Source: T1Sed10-7 sp047921175 (lineage in GTDB: Bacteria; Actinomycetota; Nitriliruptoria; Nitriliruptorales; Nitriliruptoraceae). Taken from it: 6,085 nucleotides of DNA. The stretch's first letter is position 1; every line of letters starts with the position of its first letter. Position numbers and translations under genes: made by a program. The DNA lies in NCBI GenBank assembly GCA_047921175.1, contig JBLRWQ010000115.1, positions 1 to 6,085 on the forward strand. Reading direction: 5' to 3'. Positions 1 to 6,085 of this stretch are shown here, piece by piece. The notes beneath the pieces are model-generated. The model saw nothing but the letters and a program-made list of their open reading frames with translations. It had not been told where the DNA came from and searched no databases.

Positions 1-1
1 G

Positions 2-973
2 GCCTACTCCACCGTCTCCCAGCTCGGCTTCATGGTGCTGGCGGTCGGGGTCGGCGCCTTCCGCGAGAGCATCTTCCACCTCGTCACCCACGCGTTCTTC
101 AAGGGCCTGCTGTTCCTGGCCGCCGGGTCGGTCATGCACGGGATGGCCAACCGCACCGACATCTGGCAGATGGGTGGGCTGCGCAAGGCGATGCCGGTGA
201 CCTTCTGGACCGCGCTCACCGGCTACCTGGCGATCTCCGGCGTGCCGCCCTTCGCGGGCTTCTTCTCCAAGGACCAGATCCTGACCGAGGCCTACTTCCA
301 CGGCTACGGGCTCGTGTGGATCATGGGGCTCGTCGCCGCGATCCTGACCGCCTTCTACATGTCCCGGTGGTTCTTCCTGATCTTCCTCGGCACGCCCCGG
401 TACGCCAGCGACCTCCACCCGCACGAGTCCCCGCGGTCGATGACCGTGCCGCTGGTCGTGCTGGCGGTGCTGTCGACCGTGGGCGGCCTGGCGCTGAACG
501 CCGTGCACTCGGGCCCGCTGTACCGCTTCCTCGAGCCGGCTGTCGGACCGATCGGCGACCTCGGCTACGAGCCCTACGGGCCGCTGGAGGAGTCCGTGCT
601 GATCCCGCTGGCCATCGTCGCGGCGGCGATCGGGATCACGCTCGCGTGGCTGCTCTACCTGCGCCGCCCGGTCCAGGGTGCCCGCACCTCCGAGCCGATC
701 CGCGGCCCGATCGCGGAGCTGGCCGAACGACGGTTCTTCGTCGACGAGGCCTACGAGGCGGTCTTCGTCACCGCCGGTGGGGGCGTGTCGCGGGCGCTGG
801 TGTGGTTCGACACGCGCGTGATCGACGGGCTGGTCAACGGCGCGGGGGCTGCCTCCCTGGCGGCGGGCCGGGCGGTCCGCCAGGTCCAGACCGGGCTGGT
901 CCGACGCTACGTGGCGGTGATGGTGCTCGGTGCGCTCGTGCTCCTGGCCGTCCTGATCGCGCAGGTGGTGTGA
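2..973 (+). CDS. nuoL: NADH-quinone oxidoreductase subunit L, C-terminal half (5' end outside window)
   Basis: This is the distal antiporter-like membrane subunit of respiratory complex I, which pumps protons as NADH reduces the quinone. The frame is open from base 2 and gives 323 residues before TGA at 971-973, about half the usual 610-650. It opens inside the conserved AYSTVSQLG motif. In window numbering, H26, H30 and K34 (HLVTHAFFK) and K90-D91 (GFFSKDQIL) match E. coli NuoL H334, H338, K342, K399 and D400 in order and with nearly the same spacing, so the visible proton-path residues are intact. Hydrophobic segments lie near 103-130, 148-168 and 199-220. The amphipathic stretch from about 235 to 300 (RRFFVDEAYEAVF, RVIDGLVNG) is the long lateral helix region, followed by the final anchor helix at about 303-322. 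The C-terminus is complete. One base separates its stop from the nuoM ATG, so the two are co-translated. Identification is very secure. Confidence 0.97.
   Translation, partial: AYSTVSQLGFMVLAVGVGAFRESIFHLVTHAFFKGLLFLAAGSVMHGMANRTDIWQMGGLRKAMPVTFWTALTGYLAISGVPPFAGFFSKDQILTEAYFHGYGLVWIMGLVAAILTAFYMSRWFFLIFLGTPRYASDLHPHESPRSMTVPLVVLAVLSTVGGLALNAVHSGPLYRFLEPAVGPIGDLGYEPYGPLEESVLIPLAIVAAAIGITLAWLLYLRRPVQGARTSEPIRGPIAELAERRFFVDEAYEAVFVTAGGGVSRALVWFDTRVIDGLVNGAGAASLAAGRAVRQVQTGLVRRYVAVMVLGALVLLAVLIAQVV
963..968 (+). promoter_or_regulatory. Ribosome binding site of nuoM
   Basis: AGGTGG lies inside the last codons of nuoL, 6 bases before the ATG at 975. It is a moderate Shine-Dalgarno match and supports the ATG as the nuoM start. 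With the 1-base gap to the nuoL stop, ribosomes finishing nuoL could re-initiate here. Confidence 0.6.
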
Positions 974-974
974 C

Positions 975-2480
975 ATGGGATGGATCACCGTCACCATCGC
1001 CATCCCGCTGGTCGCGGCGCTCGTGCTGGCGTTCTCCCCGCAGCTCGAGGACACCGGGGTGCGCGCGATCGGGCTGATCGGCTCGATCGGTGCCTTCCTC
1101 GCCTCGATCGTGCTGGCCGTGCAGTTCGACGTCAGCGATCCGAACCTGCAGCTGGCCGAGTCCTTCGCCTGGATCCCGGCGCTCGGGGCCGAGCTGTCCG
1201 TCGCCCTGGACGGGGTCAGCCTCGTGCTGATCCTGCTCACCACCCTGCTGACGCCGCTGATCCTGGTCGCGTCCTGGAGCTCGATCACCGACCGGCTCAA
1301 GGGCTACGTGGCCGCGTTCCTGGTGCTCGAGGCCGCCGTCATCGGCGTGTTCGCCGCCACCGACCTGCTGCTGTTCTACATCTTCTTCGAGTTCACGCTC
1401 GTGCCGATGTACCTCATCATCGGCATCTGGGGCGGGGCCGGCCGGCGCTACGCGGCGGTGAAGTTCTTCCTCTACACCCTGTTCGGTGGCCTGCTGATGC
1501 TGGTGGCCATCCTGTACCTGTACGGGCAGGCCGGCACCTTCGACTACGCCACGATCGCCTCGCTGGACCTCGACCCCACCACCCAGCGCTGGTTGTTCGG
1601 GGCCTTCCTGGTCGCGTTCGCGGTCAAGGTGCCGCTGTTCCCGGTGCACACCTGGCTGCCGGACGCGCACACCGAGGCGCCCACCGGCGGGTCGGTCTTC
1701 CTGGCCGGCGTGCTGCTGAAGATGGGCACCTTCGGGCTGCTGCGCTACGCCCTGCCGATCTTCCCGGACGCGACGGTCGCGTTCGCCCCGTGGCTGCTGG
1801 GCATCTCCGTGGTCGGCATCCTCTACGGCGCGGTCGTGGCCCTGATGCAGGCCGACATCAAGAAGCTGATCGCCTACTCCTCGGTCAGCCACATGGGCTT
1901 CGTGGTGCTCGGCACCTTCGCCCTGAACACCACCGCCACCTCGGCGTCGGTGGTGCAGATGATCAACCACGGGCTGTCCACCGGGGCGCTGTTCCTGCTG
2001 ATCGGGTTCCTCTACGAGCGCCGACACACGCGCCAGATCGCCGACTTCGGTGGGCTGGCCAAGCAGGTCCCGGTCATGGCCGGCCTGTGGCTGCTGGTCT
2101 CGCTGTCCTCGCTGGCGTTGCCGGGGCTGAACGGCTTCGTGGGCGAGTTCCCGATCCTGCTCGGCACCTTCCAGGTCAACCGGACCGCCGCGGTGCTGGG
2201 CGCCTTCGGTGCGGTGCTCGCCGCGCTGTACCTGCTGTGGGCCTACCAGCGCATGTTCCACGGGCCGCTCGAGGGCGAGGCCAACCGCACCACGTCCGAC
2301 CTGACCCGCCGGGAGATCGGGGTGCTGGCCCCCCTGCTGGTCCTCATCGTCGCGATCGGGCTCTACCCCAAGCCCCTGTTCGACGTGGTCGAGCCGTCGG
2401 TGGACCGGGTGCTCACCGAGGTCGGGGTGCTCGAGCTGGATGTCGAGCCGGCCGCGGCCGTCACCCGCGAGGAGGGCTGA
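975..2480 (+). CDS. nuoM: NADH-quinone oxidoreductase subunit M
   Basis: This is the middle antiporter-like, proton-translocating membrane subunit of complex I. The 501-residue length is normal for NuoM (E. coli about 509). Key residues are present: E139 in LLFYIFFEFTLVPMY, K218 in AFAVKVPLFPVHTWLPDAH, K249 in LLKMGTFG, H332 in NHGLSTGALF and E391 in GFVGEF. These correspond to E. coli E144, K234, K265, H348 and E407; the last four share a constant offset of 16, so there are no indels across the pump core. The family fold is 14 transmembrane helices, and repeated hydrophobic blocks run through the whole protein. The C-terminal 25 residues are acidic and unconserved. The ATG is preceded by AGGTGG at 963-968 and follows the nuoL stop by one base. 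The gene sits in the canonical L-M-N order. Nothing unusual is seen. Confidence 0.98.
   Translation: MGWITVTIAIPLVAALVLAFSPQLEDTGVRAIGLIGSIGAFLASIVLAVQFDVSDPNLQLAESFAWIPALGAELSVALDGVSLVLILLTTLLTPLILVASWSSITDRLKGYVAAFLVLEAAVIGVFAATDLLLFYIFFEFTLVPMYLIIGIWGGAGRRYAAVKFFLYTLFGGLLMLVAILYLYGQAGTFDYATIASLDLDPTTQRWLFGAFLVAFAVKVPLFPVHTWLPDAHTEAPTGGSVFLAGVLLKMGTFGLLRYALPIFPDATVAFAPWLLGISVVGILYGAVVALMQADIKKLIAYSSVSHMGFVVLGTFALNTTATSASVVQMINHGLSTGALFLLIGFLYERRHTRQIADFGGLAKQVPVMAGLWLLVSLSSLALPGLNGFVGEFPILLGTFQVNRTAAVLGAFGAVLAALYLLWAYQRMFHGPLEGEANRTTSDLTRREIGVLAPLLVLIVAIGLYPKPLFDVVEPSVDRVLTEVGVLELDVEPAAAVTREEG
2470..2475 (+). promoter_or_regulatory. Strong ribosome binding site of nuoN
   Basis: A full AGGAGG (within GAGGAGGG, 2469-2476) overlaps the last codons of nuoM and stands 8 bases before GTG 2484. 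Two GTG codons follow each other in frame (2484 and 2487). The spacing favours the first, because the second would be 11 bases away. It is the best Shine-Dalgarno match seen at any start in the window. Confidence 0.8.
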
Positions 2481-2483
2481 GCC

Positions 2484-4127
2484 GTGGTGCTCGCACAGAC
2501 ATCCCCCGATCTGGTGATCCCCGACGTGGCCTGGTCCGCCTTCGCGCCGGAGCTCCTCGTCACCGCCATGGCGCTGGCGCTGCTGCTGCTCGCGATCGCG
2601 CGCGGTCGCCTGCAGGTGGCGGCGGCGCCCGCCGCTGCGGTCTTCGTGGCCGTCGGCGCGTGGCTGATCACCCAGGACCTGGCCGTCCCCGGCGCCGTGA
2701 CGGTGCTGGTCGGCGCCAGCCTGCCGGCCGCCGCCGCCGCGTTCCCGCGACGGGCCACGATGGTCCAGGCCATCGGTGCCGGCGCGTCCCTAGCCGGTGC
2801 CCTGGCGTTGACCGCCTGGCAGTACGTGGCGGTCCTCGACGTGGGGCAGGACCGCCTGGCGCCCCAGGAGGCCCTGGCCGGAGCGCTGGCCCACGACGGC
2901 ATCACCTTCTTCACGCGGGTGACCGTCTACCTCACCGCCCTGCTGGTGCTGCCGCTCGGCCACGCCTACCTGAACGAGCGCCGCATCAACCGCGCCGAGG
3001 TGGAGCCGCTGCTGCTGCTGGCCGCGGTCGGGATGGTGGCGCTGGCCACCGCGAACGACCTGGTCACGATGTTCGTCGCCCTCGAGGTGTTCTCGCTCGC
3101 GCTCTACGTGCTGTCGGGCCTGGCCCGTCGCGACCGGCGCTCCCAGGAGGCCGGGCTGAAGTACTTCATCATGGGTGCGGTCGCCTCCGCGATCCTGCTC
3201 TACGGCATGGCGCTGCTGTACGTCGCCACCGGCACGCTCGCGCTGCCCGCCATCGGTGACGCGCTGGCACTGGTGACCACCGACCGCACCGTGGCGGCGC
3301 TCGGGCTCGGGCTCGTCCTGGTCGGGATCGGCTTCAAGGTCTCCCTGGTGCCCTTCATGCTGTGGACGCCGGACGTCTACCAGGGGGCGCCCACGAACGT
3401 CACCGCCTTCATGGCGGCCGCGACCAAGGCGGCGGCCTTCGCCGCGCTGCTGCGGCTGACGCTCGTGGCCTTCCCCGCCCTGCAGTCGCTGTGGGTGCCC
3501 GTGCTGGCGGTGCTCGCCGCCGCCTCGATGGTGTACGGCGCCTACGTCGCCCTGGTCCAGCGTGACCTGAAGCGGATGCTGGCCTACTCCTCGATCACCC
3601 ACGCCGGCTACGCGACGATCGGGGTCGTCGCCGTCACCGACCGGGGGCTGTCGGCCACCCTGTTCTACCTGCTCGCCTACGCGGTCTCGACGCTGGCCGC
3701 CTTCGGCTGCGTGCTGGCCGTCGAGCGCGGTCGTCGGGGTGAGGTCGGCCTGGTCGACCTGCGCGGGCTCGGCAAGACCTCGCCGGCCCTGGCCGGCATC
3801 CTGTCGCTCGCCCTGCTGTCGCTCGCGGGTATCCCGCCCACCGCCGGGTTCGTGGGCAAGCTGCTGGTCTTCCGCGCCGGGCTCGAGGTGGGCCTGACCT
3901 GGCTCGTGGTCGTCGGGGTGGTCTCCACGGTGGTCGCGGCGTTCTTCTACCTGCGCATCGCCGGGATGATGTTCCTCGAGGAGCCCGATCCGGAGCGGGC
4001 GATCCCCGAGCAGACGACGGGCATGTCGCTCGCGATCGCGGTGGCGGCGGCGCTGGTCGTCTTCCTCGGCATCCAGCCGGGCCCGCTGCTCGATCTCGCC
4101 GACGCGGCGGCGGCGCTGGTCCGGTGA
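2484..4127 (+). CDS. nuoN: NADH-quinone oxidoreductase subunit N
   Basis: This is the third antiporter-like subunit of complex I, next to the quinone-proximal part of the membrane arm. It has 547 residues. That is longer than E. coli NuoN (about 485), mainly because the N-terminal region before the conserved core is longer, as is common in actinobacteria. Proton-path residues are E201 (ALEVFSLALYVL), K226 (EAGLKYFIMGA), K285 (FKVSLVPFMLWTPDVYQGAP), K315 (ATKAAAFA) and K459 (AGFVGKL). The spacings E201-K226 (25), E201-K285 (84) and K285-K315 (30) are identical to E. coli E133, K158, K217 and K247; K459 matches K395. Also conserved is QRDLKRMLAYSSITHAGY at 359-376. The start is GTG 2484, chosen for the AGGAGG 8 bases upstream; GTG 2487 is the only close rival. 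Three bases separate it from the nuoM stop. It is the last nuo gene, and its stop overlaps the next start. Confidence 0.97.
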   Translation: MVLAQTSPDLVIPDVAWSAFAPELLVTAMALALLLLAIARGRLQVAAAPAAAVFVAVGAWLITQDLAVPGAVTVLVGASLPAAAAAFPRRATMVQAIGAGASLAGALALTAWQYVAVLDVGQDRLAPQEALAGALAHDGITFFTRVTVYLTALLVLPLGHAYLNERRINRAEVEPLLLLAAVGMVALATANDLVTMFVALEVFSLALYVLSGLARRDRRSQEAGLKYFIMGAVASAILLYGMALLYVATGTLALPAIGDALALVTTDRTVAALGLGLVLVGIGFKVSLVPFMLWTPDVYQGAPTNVTAFMAAATKAAAFAALLRLTLVAFPALQSLWVPVLAVLAAASMVYGAYVALVQRDLKRMLAYSSITHAGYATIGVVAVTDRGLSATLFYLLAYAVSTLAAFGCVLAVERGRRGEVGLVDLRGLGKTSPALAGILSLALLSLAGIPPTAGFVGKLLVFRAGLEVGLTWLVVVGVVSTVVAAFFYLRIAGMMFLEEPDPERAIPEQTTGMSLAIAVAAALVVFLGIQPGPLLDLADAAAALVR

Positions 4128-5209
4128 GCCCCCTGACCCCGCGCTCCGTACGCCCGCCCGGGGCTCCCGGGCGGGCGGTGGCACGCCTGCAGATCCCCGA
4201 GCCGGTCCTCGAGCAGCTCGAGGCCCACGGGCTGCCGGTCGGTGGGACCCTCGACGCCGTCGAACGCAAGCTGGCCGAGCAGGTCGCCTCCTCCAACGCC
4301 TTCGTCGACGAGCTGGCGCGCTACCTGATCGACGCGGGCGGCAAGCGCTTCCGTCCCCTGCTGGTCGCACTCGCGGGCCACCTCGGTCCCGATGCCCCCA
4401 CCACCGACCACACGCCCGCCGGGCTGGTCGACGCCGCCGCCATCGTCGAGCTCGTGCACCTGGCGACCCTGTACCACGACGACGTGATCGACGAGGCCCC
4501 CGCCCGCCGCGGCAACCCGAGCGCGAACTCCCGCTGGGACAACACCGTCGCCATCCTGACCGGCGACTACCTGTTCGCGCGGGCCTCGGAGCTGTCGGCC
4601 GACCTCGGGGTCGAGGTCACCCGCATCATGTCCCGCACCCTGGCGCGCCTGTGCGAGGGGCAGATCGCCGAGGTCCAGGGCTCCGACGGTGCCCTCCCGC
4701 CGGACGTGCCGCGGCTCACACCGACCCTCGACCACTACCTCGAGGTGGTCTCCGGCAAGACCGCGTCGCTGATCGAGACCTCGTGCCGCTACGGCGCGCT
4801 GCTCTCCGGGGTCGAGCCCGCGGGCGTCGAGGCGGCCGCGAGCTACGGCTGGAACGTCGGCATGGCCTTCCAGCTGTCCGACGACATCCTCGACATCGCC
4901 TCCGACCACGAGGACTCGGGCAAGACCCCGGGCACCGACCTCAAGGAGGGCGTACGCACCCTGCCGGTGCTGTACGCGCTCGAGGCCGACGACGGGGAGC
5001 TGGCCGCGCTGCTGTCGGGCGCGGTCCGAGACGCCGAGGTGGTCCGGGCCCTGGAGCTCCTGCGGGCGTCCGACGCACTGGACCGCTCGCGCGAGCACGC
5101 CGGACGCTACGTCACCGCGGCGGTCGACAGCCTGGACGGGTTCGGTGACGCGCCGGTGGTCACGGCGCTGACCCGCCTGGCCGAGTACGCCCTGGACCGA
5201 GCGGGGTGA
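4124..5209 (+). CDS. Long-chain polyprenyl diphosphate synthase (trans-isoprenyl, GrcC/IspB type)
   Basis: The enzyme condenses isopentenyl diphosphate onto an allylic primer to make an all-trans polyprenyl diphosphate; it is soluble and magnesium-dependent. Motifs in order are GGKRFRP (72-78), first aspartate-rich motif DDVID (119-123), RRGNPSAN (128-135), GDYLFARAS (147-155), GKT (211-213), FQLSDDILD with D253, D254 and D257 (249-257), and GKTPGTDLKEG (266-276). All catalytic residues are present. A114, five residues before the first motif, is small, which in this family goes with long products. Resemblance to mycobacterial GrcC1 and Streptomyces homologues, and the position after nuoN, suggest the menaquinone side chain; this is inference. 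The GTG at 4124 overlaps the nuoN stop (GTGA) with no clear Shine-Dalgarno sequence. The first 20 residues (rich in P, G and R) are unlike the family and contain a perfect hairpin. An in-frame GTG at 4178 would give 343 residues, closer to the usual 335-340, so the start is uncertain. Confidence 0.94.
   Translation: MSPLTPRSVRPPGAPGRAVARLQIPEPVLEQLEAHGLPVGGTLDAVERKLAEQVASSNAFVDELARYLIDAGGKRFRPLLVALAGHLGPDAPTTDHTPAGLVDAAAIVELVHLATLYHDDVIDEAPARRGNPSANSRWDNTVAILTGDYLFARASELSADLGVEVTRIMSRTLARLCEGQIAEVQGSDGALPPDVPRLTPTLDHYLEVVSGKTASLIETSCRYGALLSGVEPAGVEAAASYGWNVGMAFQLSDDILDIASDHEDSGKTPGTDLKEGVRTLPVLYALEADDGELAALLSGAVRDAEVVRALELLRASDALDRSREHAGRYVTAAVDSLDGFGDAPVVTALTRLAEYALDRAG
4151..4177 (+). repeat. 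Perfect 12-bp GC inverted repeat (hairpin), 3-base loop
   Basis: Left arm CGCCCGCCCGGG (4151-4162), loop GCT, right arm CCCGGGCGGGCG (4166-4177). All 12 pairs are G-C. It begins 23 bases after the nuoN stop and ends directly before an in-frame GTG (4178) of the polyprenyl synthase gene. No T-run follows, so it is not a classical intrinsic terminator. It could be an RNA hairpin that limits transcription or translation past nuoN, or stabilises the 3' end of the nuo message. The structure is directly visible; its function is inferred. Confidence 0.75.
4207..4223 (+). repeat. 7-bp inverted repeat, 3-base loop, early in the polyprenyl synthase gene
   Basis: CCTCGAG (4207-4213), loop CAG, CTCGAGG (4217-4223). 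It lies 29 bases after the larger hairpin. It encodes the residues VLEQLE in a family-like part of the protein, and LE codons (CTCGAG) make such palindromes easily, so it may be coincidental. Confidence 0.35.
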
Positions 5210-6003
5210 GGCGCCGGGCGGTCGCGATCGTCGCCGCGGTCGTGGCGCTGGTCGTGGTCGCCGAGCTGCTGGCCCCGGCGGTGGCGGTGCGGGCCCTGGA
5301 ACGCAGCCTCGGTCCCTGTCTGACCGCCGAACGCCTCGAGATCACCCGGTTGTCGCGTCCGGTGCTGCCGCAGGTGCTGCTCGGCCGGGTCCGGGACGCC
5401 GAGGTGGTGGCCACCGGCATCGGGCTCGACCAGCTGCGCGTCGAGGAGGTGGTCCTCACCGTGCGGGAGGCCTCGCTGCCGTGGCGGCTGACCCGGCCCG
5501 ATCAGCCCCCGGTGAGCGTCACCGCGATCGTCACGGCGGCGGACGCCCGGGCCTCGCTCACCGAGGTGCTGCCGCTCGGGCTCAGCCCGACCCTGCGGTT
5601 CGTGGGGGGCGAGGTGGCGGTCGGGATACCCGGCTTCGGGCTCGAGGCCCGCTTCGTGCCCGTGGTGGCGGCGGACCGGGTCGCGCTCGTGCCTGCCATC
5701 GGACCGCCGGACTGGTGGGTCGCCCTCGGGCTCTCCCTCGGCGTCGACCTGCCGTCCGGGGTCAGCGTCACCCGGGTGGACATCGGTGAGGACCGGGTCG
5801 AGGCCCGGGCCGAGGTGGATCTCGACGACCTCGAGGTCGGGGACGGACCGGGCTGCGCCGCCGCGGATGCCGTCGCCGTGGGCGTCGCCGCCGCGGACCT
5901 CGTCACCGGGGGTGCCGTCGCCACCGTGGACCGCGCCGGCACCTCGGTGCCCGTGCCGTCGTGGCAGCTGCTGCCACGGGCCGGGCCGGCGGTCGGGCCG
6001 TGA
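5206..6003 (+). CDS. DUF2993 (LmeA-like) exported or membrane-anchored protein
   Basis: It has 265 residues. The N-terminus MRRRA followed by a hydrophobic run at about 5-28 looks like a signal peptide or single membrane anchor, so the body should be outside the membrane. The body resembles DUF2993: a helix with a conserved-type arginine (AVRALERSLG), LSRPVLPQVLLGRVRDAEVVATGI (49-72), LRVEEVVLTVREASLP (77-92), LSPTLRFVGGEVAVGIPGFG (126-145), and a closing LPSGVSVTRVDIGEDRVEARAEV (182-204). The fold is known as a lipid- or glycan-related envelope domain in mycobacterial LmeA, a periplasmic protein linked to lipomannan maturation. The role here is unknown. After residue 205 comes an acidic then Ala/Val-rich tail with no recognised match. 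The only two cysteines are C38 and C217. The GTG start overlaps the upstream stop (GTGA), and no strong Shine-Dalgarno sequence is seen. The family assignment rests on pattern memory, so confidence is moderate. Confidence 0.75.
   Translation: MRRRAVAIVAAVVALVVVAELLAPAVAVRALERSLGPCLTAERLEITRLSRPVLPQVLLGRVRDAEVVATGIGLDQLRVEEVVLTVREASLPWRLTRPDQPPVSVTAIVTAADARASLTEVLPLGLSPTLRFVGGEVAVGIPGFGLEARFVPVVAADRVALVPAIGPPDWWVALGLSLGVDLPSGVSVTRVDIGEDRVEARAEVDLDDLEVGDGPGCAAADAVAVGVAAADLVTGGAVATVDRAGTSVPVPSWQLLPRAGPAVGP
5959..5979 (+). repeat. 8-bp inverted repeat (hairpin) just upstream of the ung start
   Basis: CGTGGCAG (5960-5967), loop CTG, CTGCCACG (5971-5978), extendable by one T-G wobble pair (5959 with 5979). 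It lies in the last codons of the DUF2993 gene and ends 20 bases before the GTG at 6000. CCCGTG at 5950-5955 could compete for the CACGGG half of the right arm (5975-5980), so two alternative folds are possible. No T-run follows. A local RNA structure affecting ung translation is conceivable but unproven. Confidence 0.45.
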
Positions 6004-6085
6004 GCGGTCCCCGCCCACTCGGTGACCTGGTCGACCCCGGCTGGGCCGAGGCGCTGGCCCCCGTGGAGCCCCGGATCCGCGCCAT
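6000..6085 (+). CDS. ung: Uracil-DNA glycosylase, N-terminal fragment (3' end outside window)
   Basis: Family 1 uracil-DNA glycosylase removes uracil from DNA, arising from cytosine deamination or dUTP incorporation, as the first step of base excision repair in the cytoplasm. Only 28 full codons are in the window. The stretch RPLGDLVDPGWAEALAPV, followed by a run ending in IRA, lines up closely with the start of mycobacterial Ung (RPLSELVERGWAAALEPV in M. tuberculosis). The catalytic motifs (GQDPYH-type water-activating loop and HPSP loop) lie beyond the edge and cannot be checked. The GTG start overlaps the TGA of the DUF2993 gene (GTGA), making it the last link seen in the overlapping series. 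There is no clear Shine-Dalgarno sequence, so translational coupling is likely. Confidence 0.85.
   Translation, partial: MSGPRPLGDLVDPGWAEALAPVEPRIRA

Noticed and set aside
834..2261. Long open frame of 475 codons on the - strand, opposite nuoL/nuoM
   Set aside because: Shadow frame of GC-rich coding DNA. Its protein is dominated by Q, R, G, E, D and H with no family signature, and nuoM on the + strand is unmistakable.
2591..2600. CGCGATCGCG palindrome, repeated at 4031-4040, resembling the cyanobacterial HIP1 octamer
   Set aside because: Both copies encode Leu-Ala-Ile-Ala in membrane helices (CTC GCG ATC GCG), and two copies in 6 kb of GC-rich DNA need no special explanation. The rest of the window is not cyanobacterial.
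980..3259. Open frame of 759 codons on the + strand spanning nuoM and nuoN in another frame
   Set aside because: It is the +2 shadow of two confirmed genes, with the Arg/Ala/Gly/Pro-rich composition typical of off-frame high-GC sequence.
4151..4177. Reading the hairpin as a standard Rho-independent terminator
   Set aside because: No T-rich run follows the right arm (GTGGCACGCC comes next), and the gene continues through it, so a definite terminator call is not supported.
2790..4370. 526-codon - strand open frame over nuoN, and a 383-codon one at 3947-5098
   Set aside because: Both are antisense shadows of conserved genes, with low-complexity Q/R/G/D-rich translations and no recognisable domain.
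1..6085. A novel defence, mobile or biosynthetic system
   Set aside because: Every base is accounted for by recognised housekeeping-type genes with intact motifs, with no direct repeats, integrase, transposase or composition shift seen.

Overview
The window is very GC-rich, and its coding frames end almost every codon in G or C. It uses GTG starts freely and packs genes head to tail with 4-base overlaps. Together with the protein families present (an actinobacterial-type NuoL/M/N set, a GrcC-like polyprenyl synthase, a DUF2993 protein and a mycobacterial-type uracil-DNA glycosylase N-terminus), this points to a high-GC actinobacterium (Actinomycetota). Genus cannot be read from this segment.

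Layout, all on the + strand with no gene on the - strand. Positions 2-973 hold the 3' half of nuoL, cut by the window start. Then come nuoM (975-2480), nuoN (2484-4127), a long-chain polyprenyl diphosphate synthase (4124-5209), a DUF2993 exported or membrane-anchored protein (5206-6003), and the first 28 codons of a uracil-DNA glycosylase gene (6000-6085, cut by the window end). There is no intergenic gap longer than 3 bases. The last three junctions are all GTGA overlaps, where the GTG start shares bases with the upstream TGA stop.

The first three genes are the distal end of a nuo operon. They encode the three antiporter-like proton-pumping membrane subunits of complex I (NADH:menaquinone oxidoreductase). 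The glutamate and lysine residues that form the proton path in each subunit are all in place, so the pump looks functional. The polyprenyl synthase plausibly supplies the isoprenoid tail of menaquinone, the electron acceptor of complex I. The DUF2993 protein is probably an envelope protein (the family includes mycobacterial LmeA), and Ung is a DNA repair enzyme. These last two look like co-transcribed passengers rather than parts of the respiratory chain.

I see no mobile element, CRISPR array, RNA gene or new biological system. The most notable non-coding signal is a perfect 12-bp GC hairpin with a 3-base loop at 4151-4177, at the very start of the polyprenyl synthase gene, just after nuoN. 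A smaller hairpin lies just upstream of the ung start.
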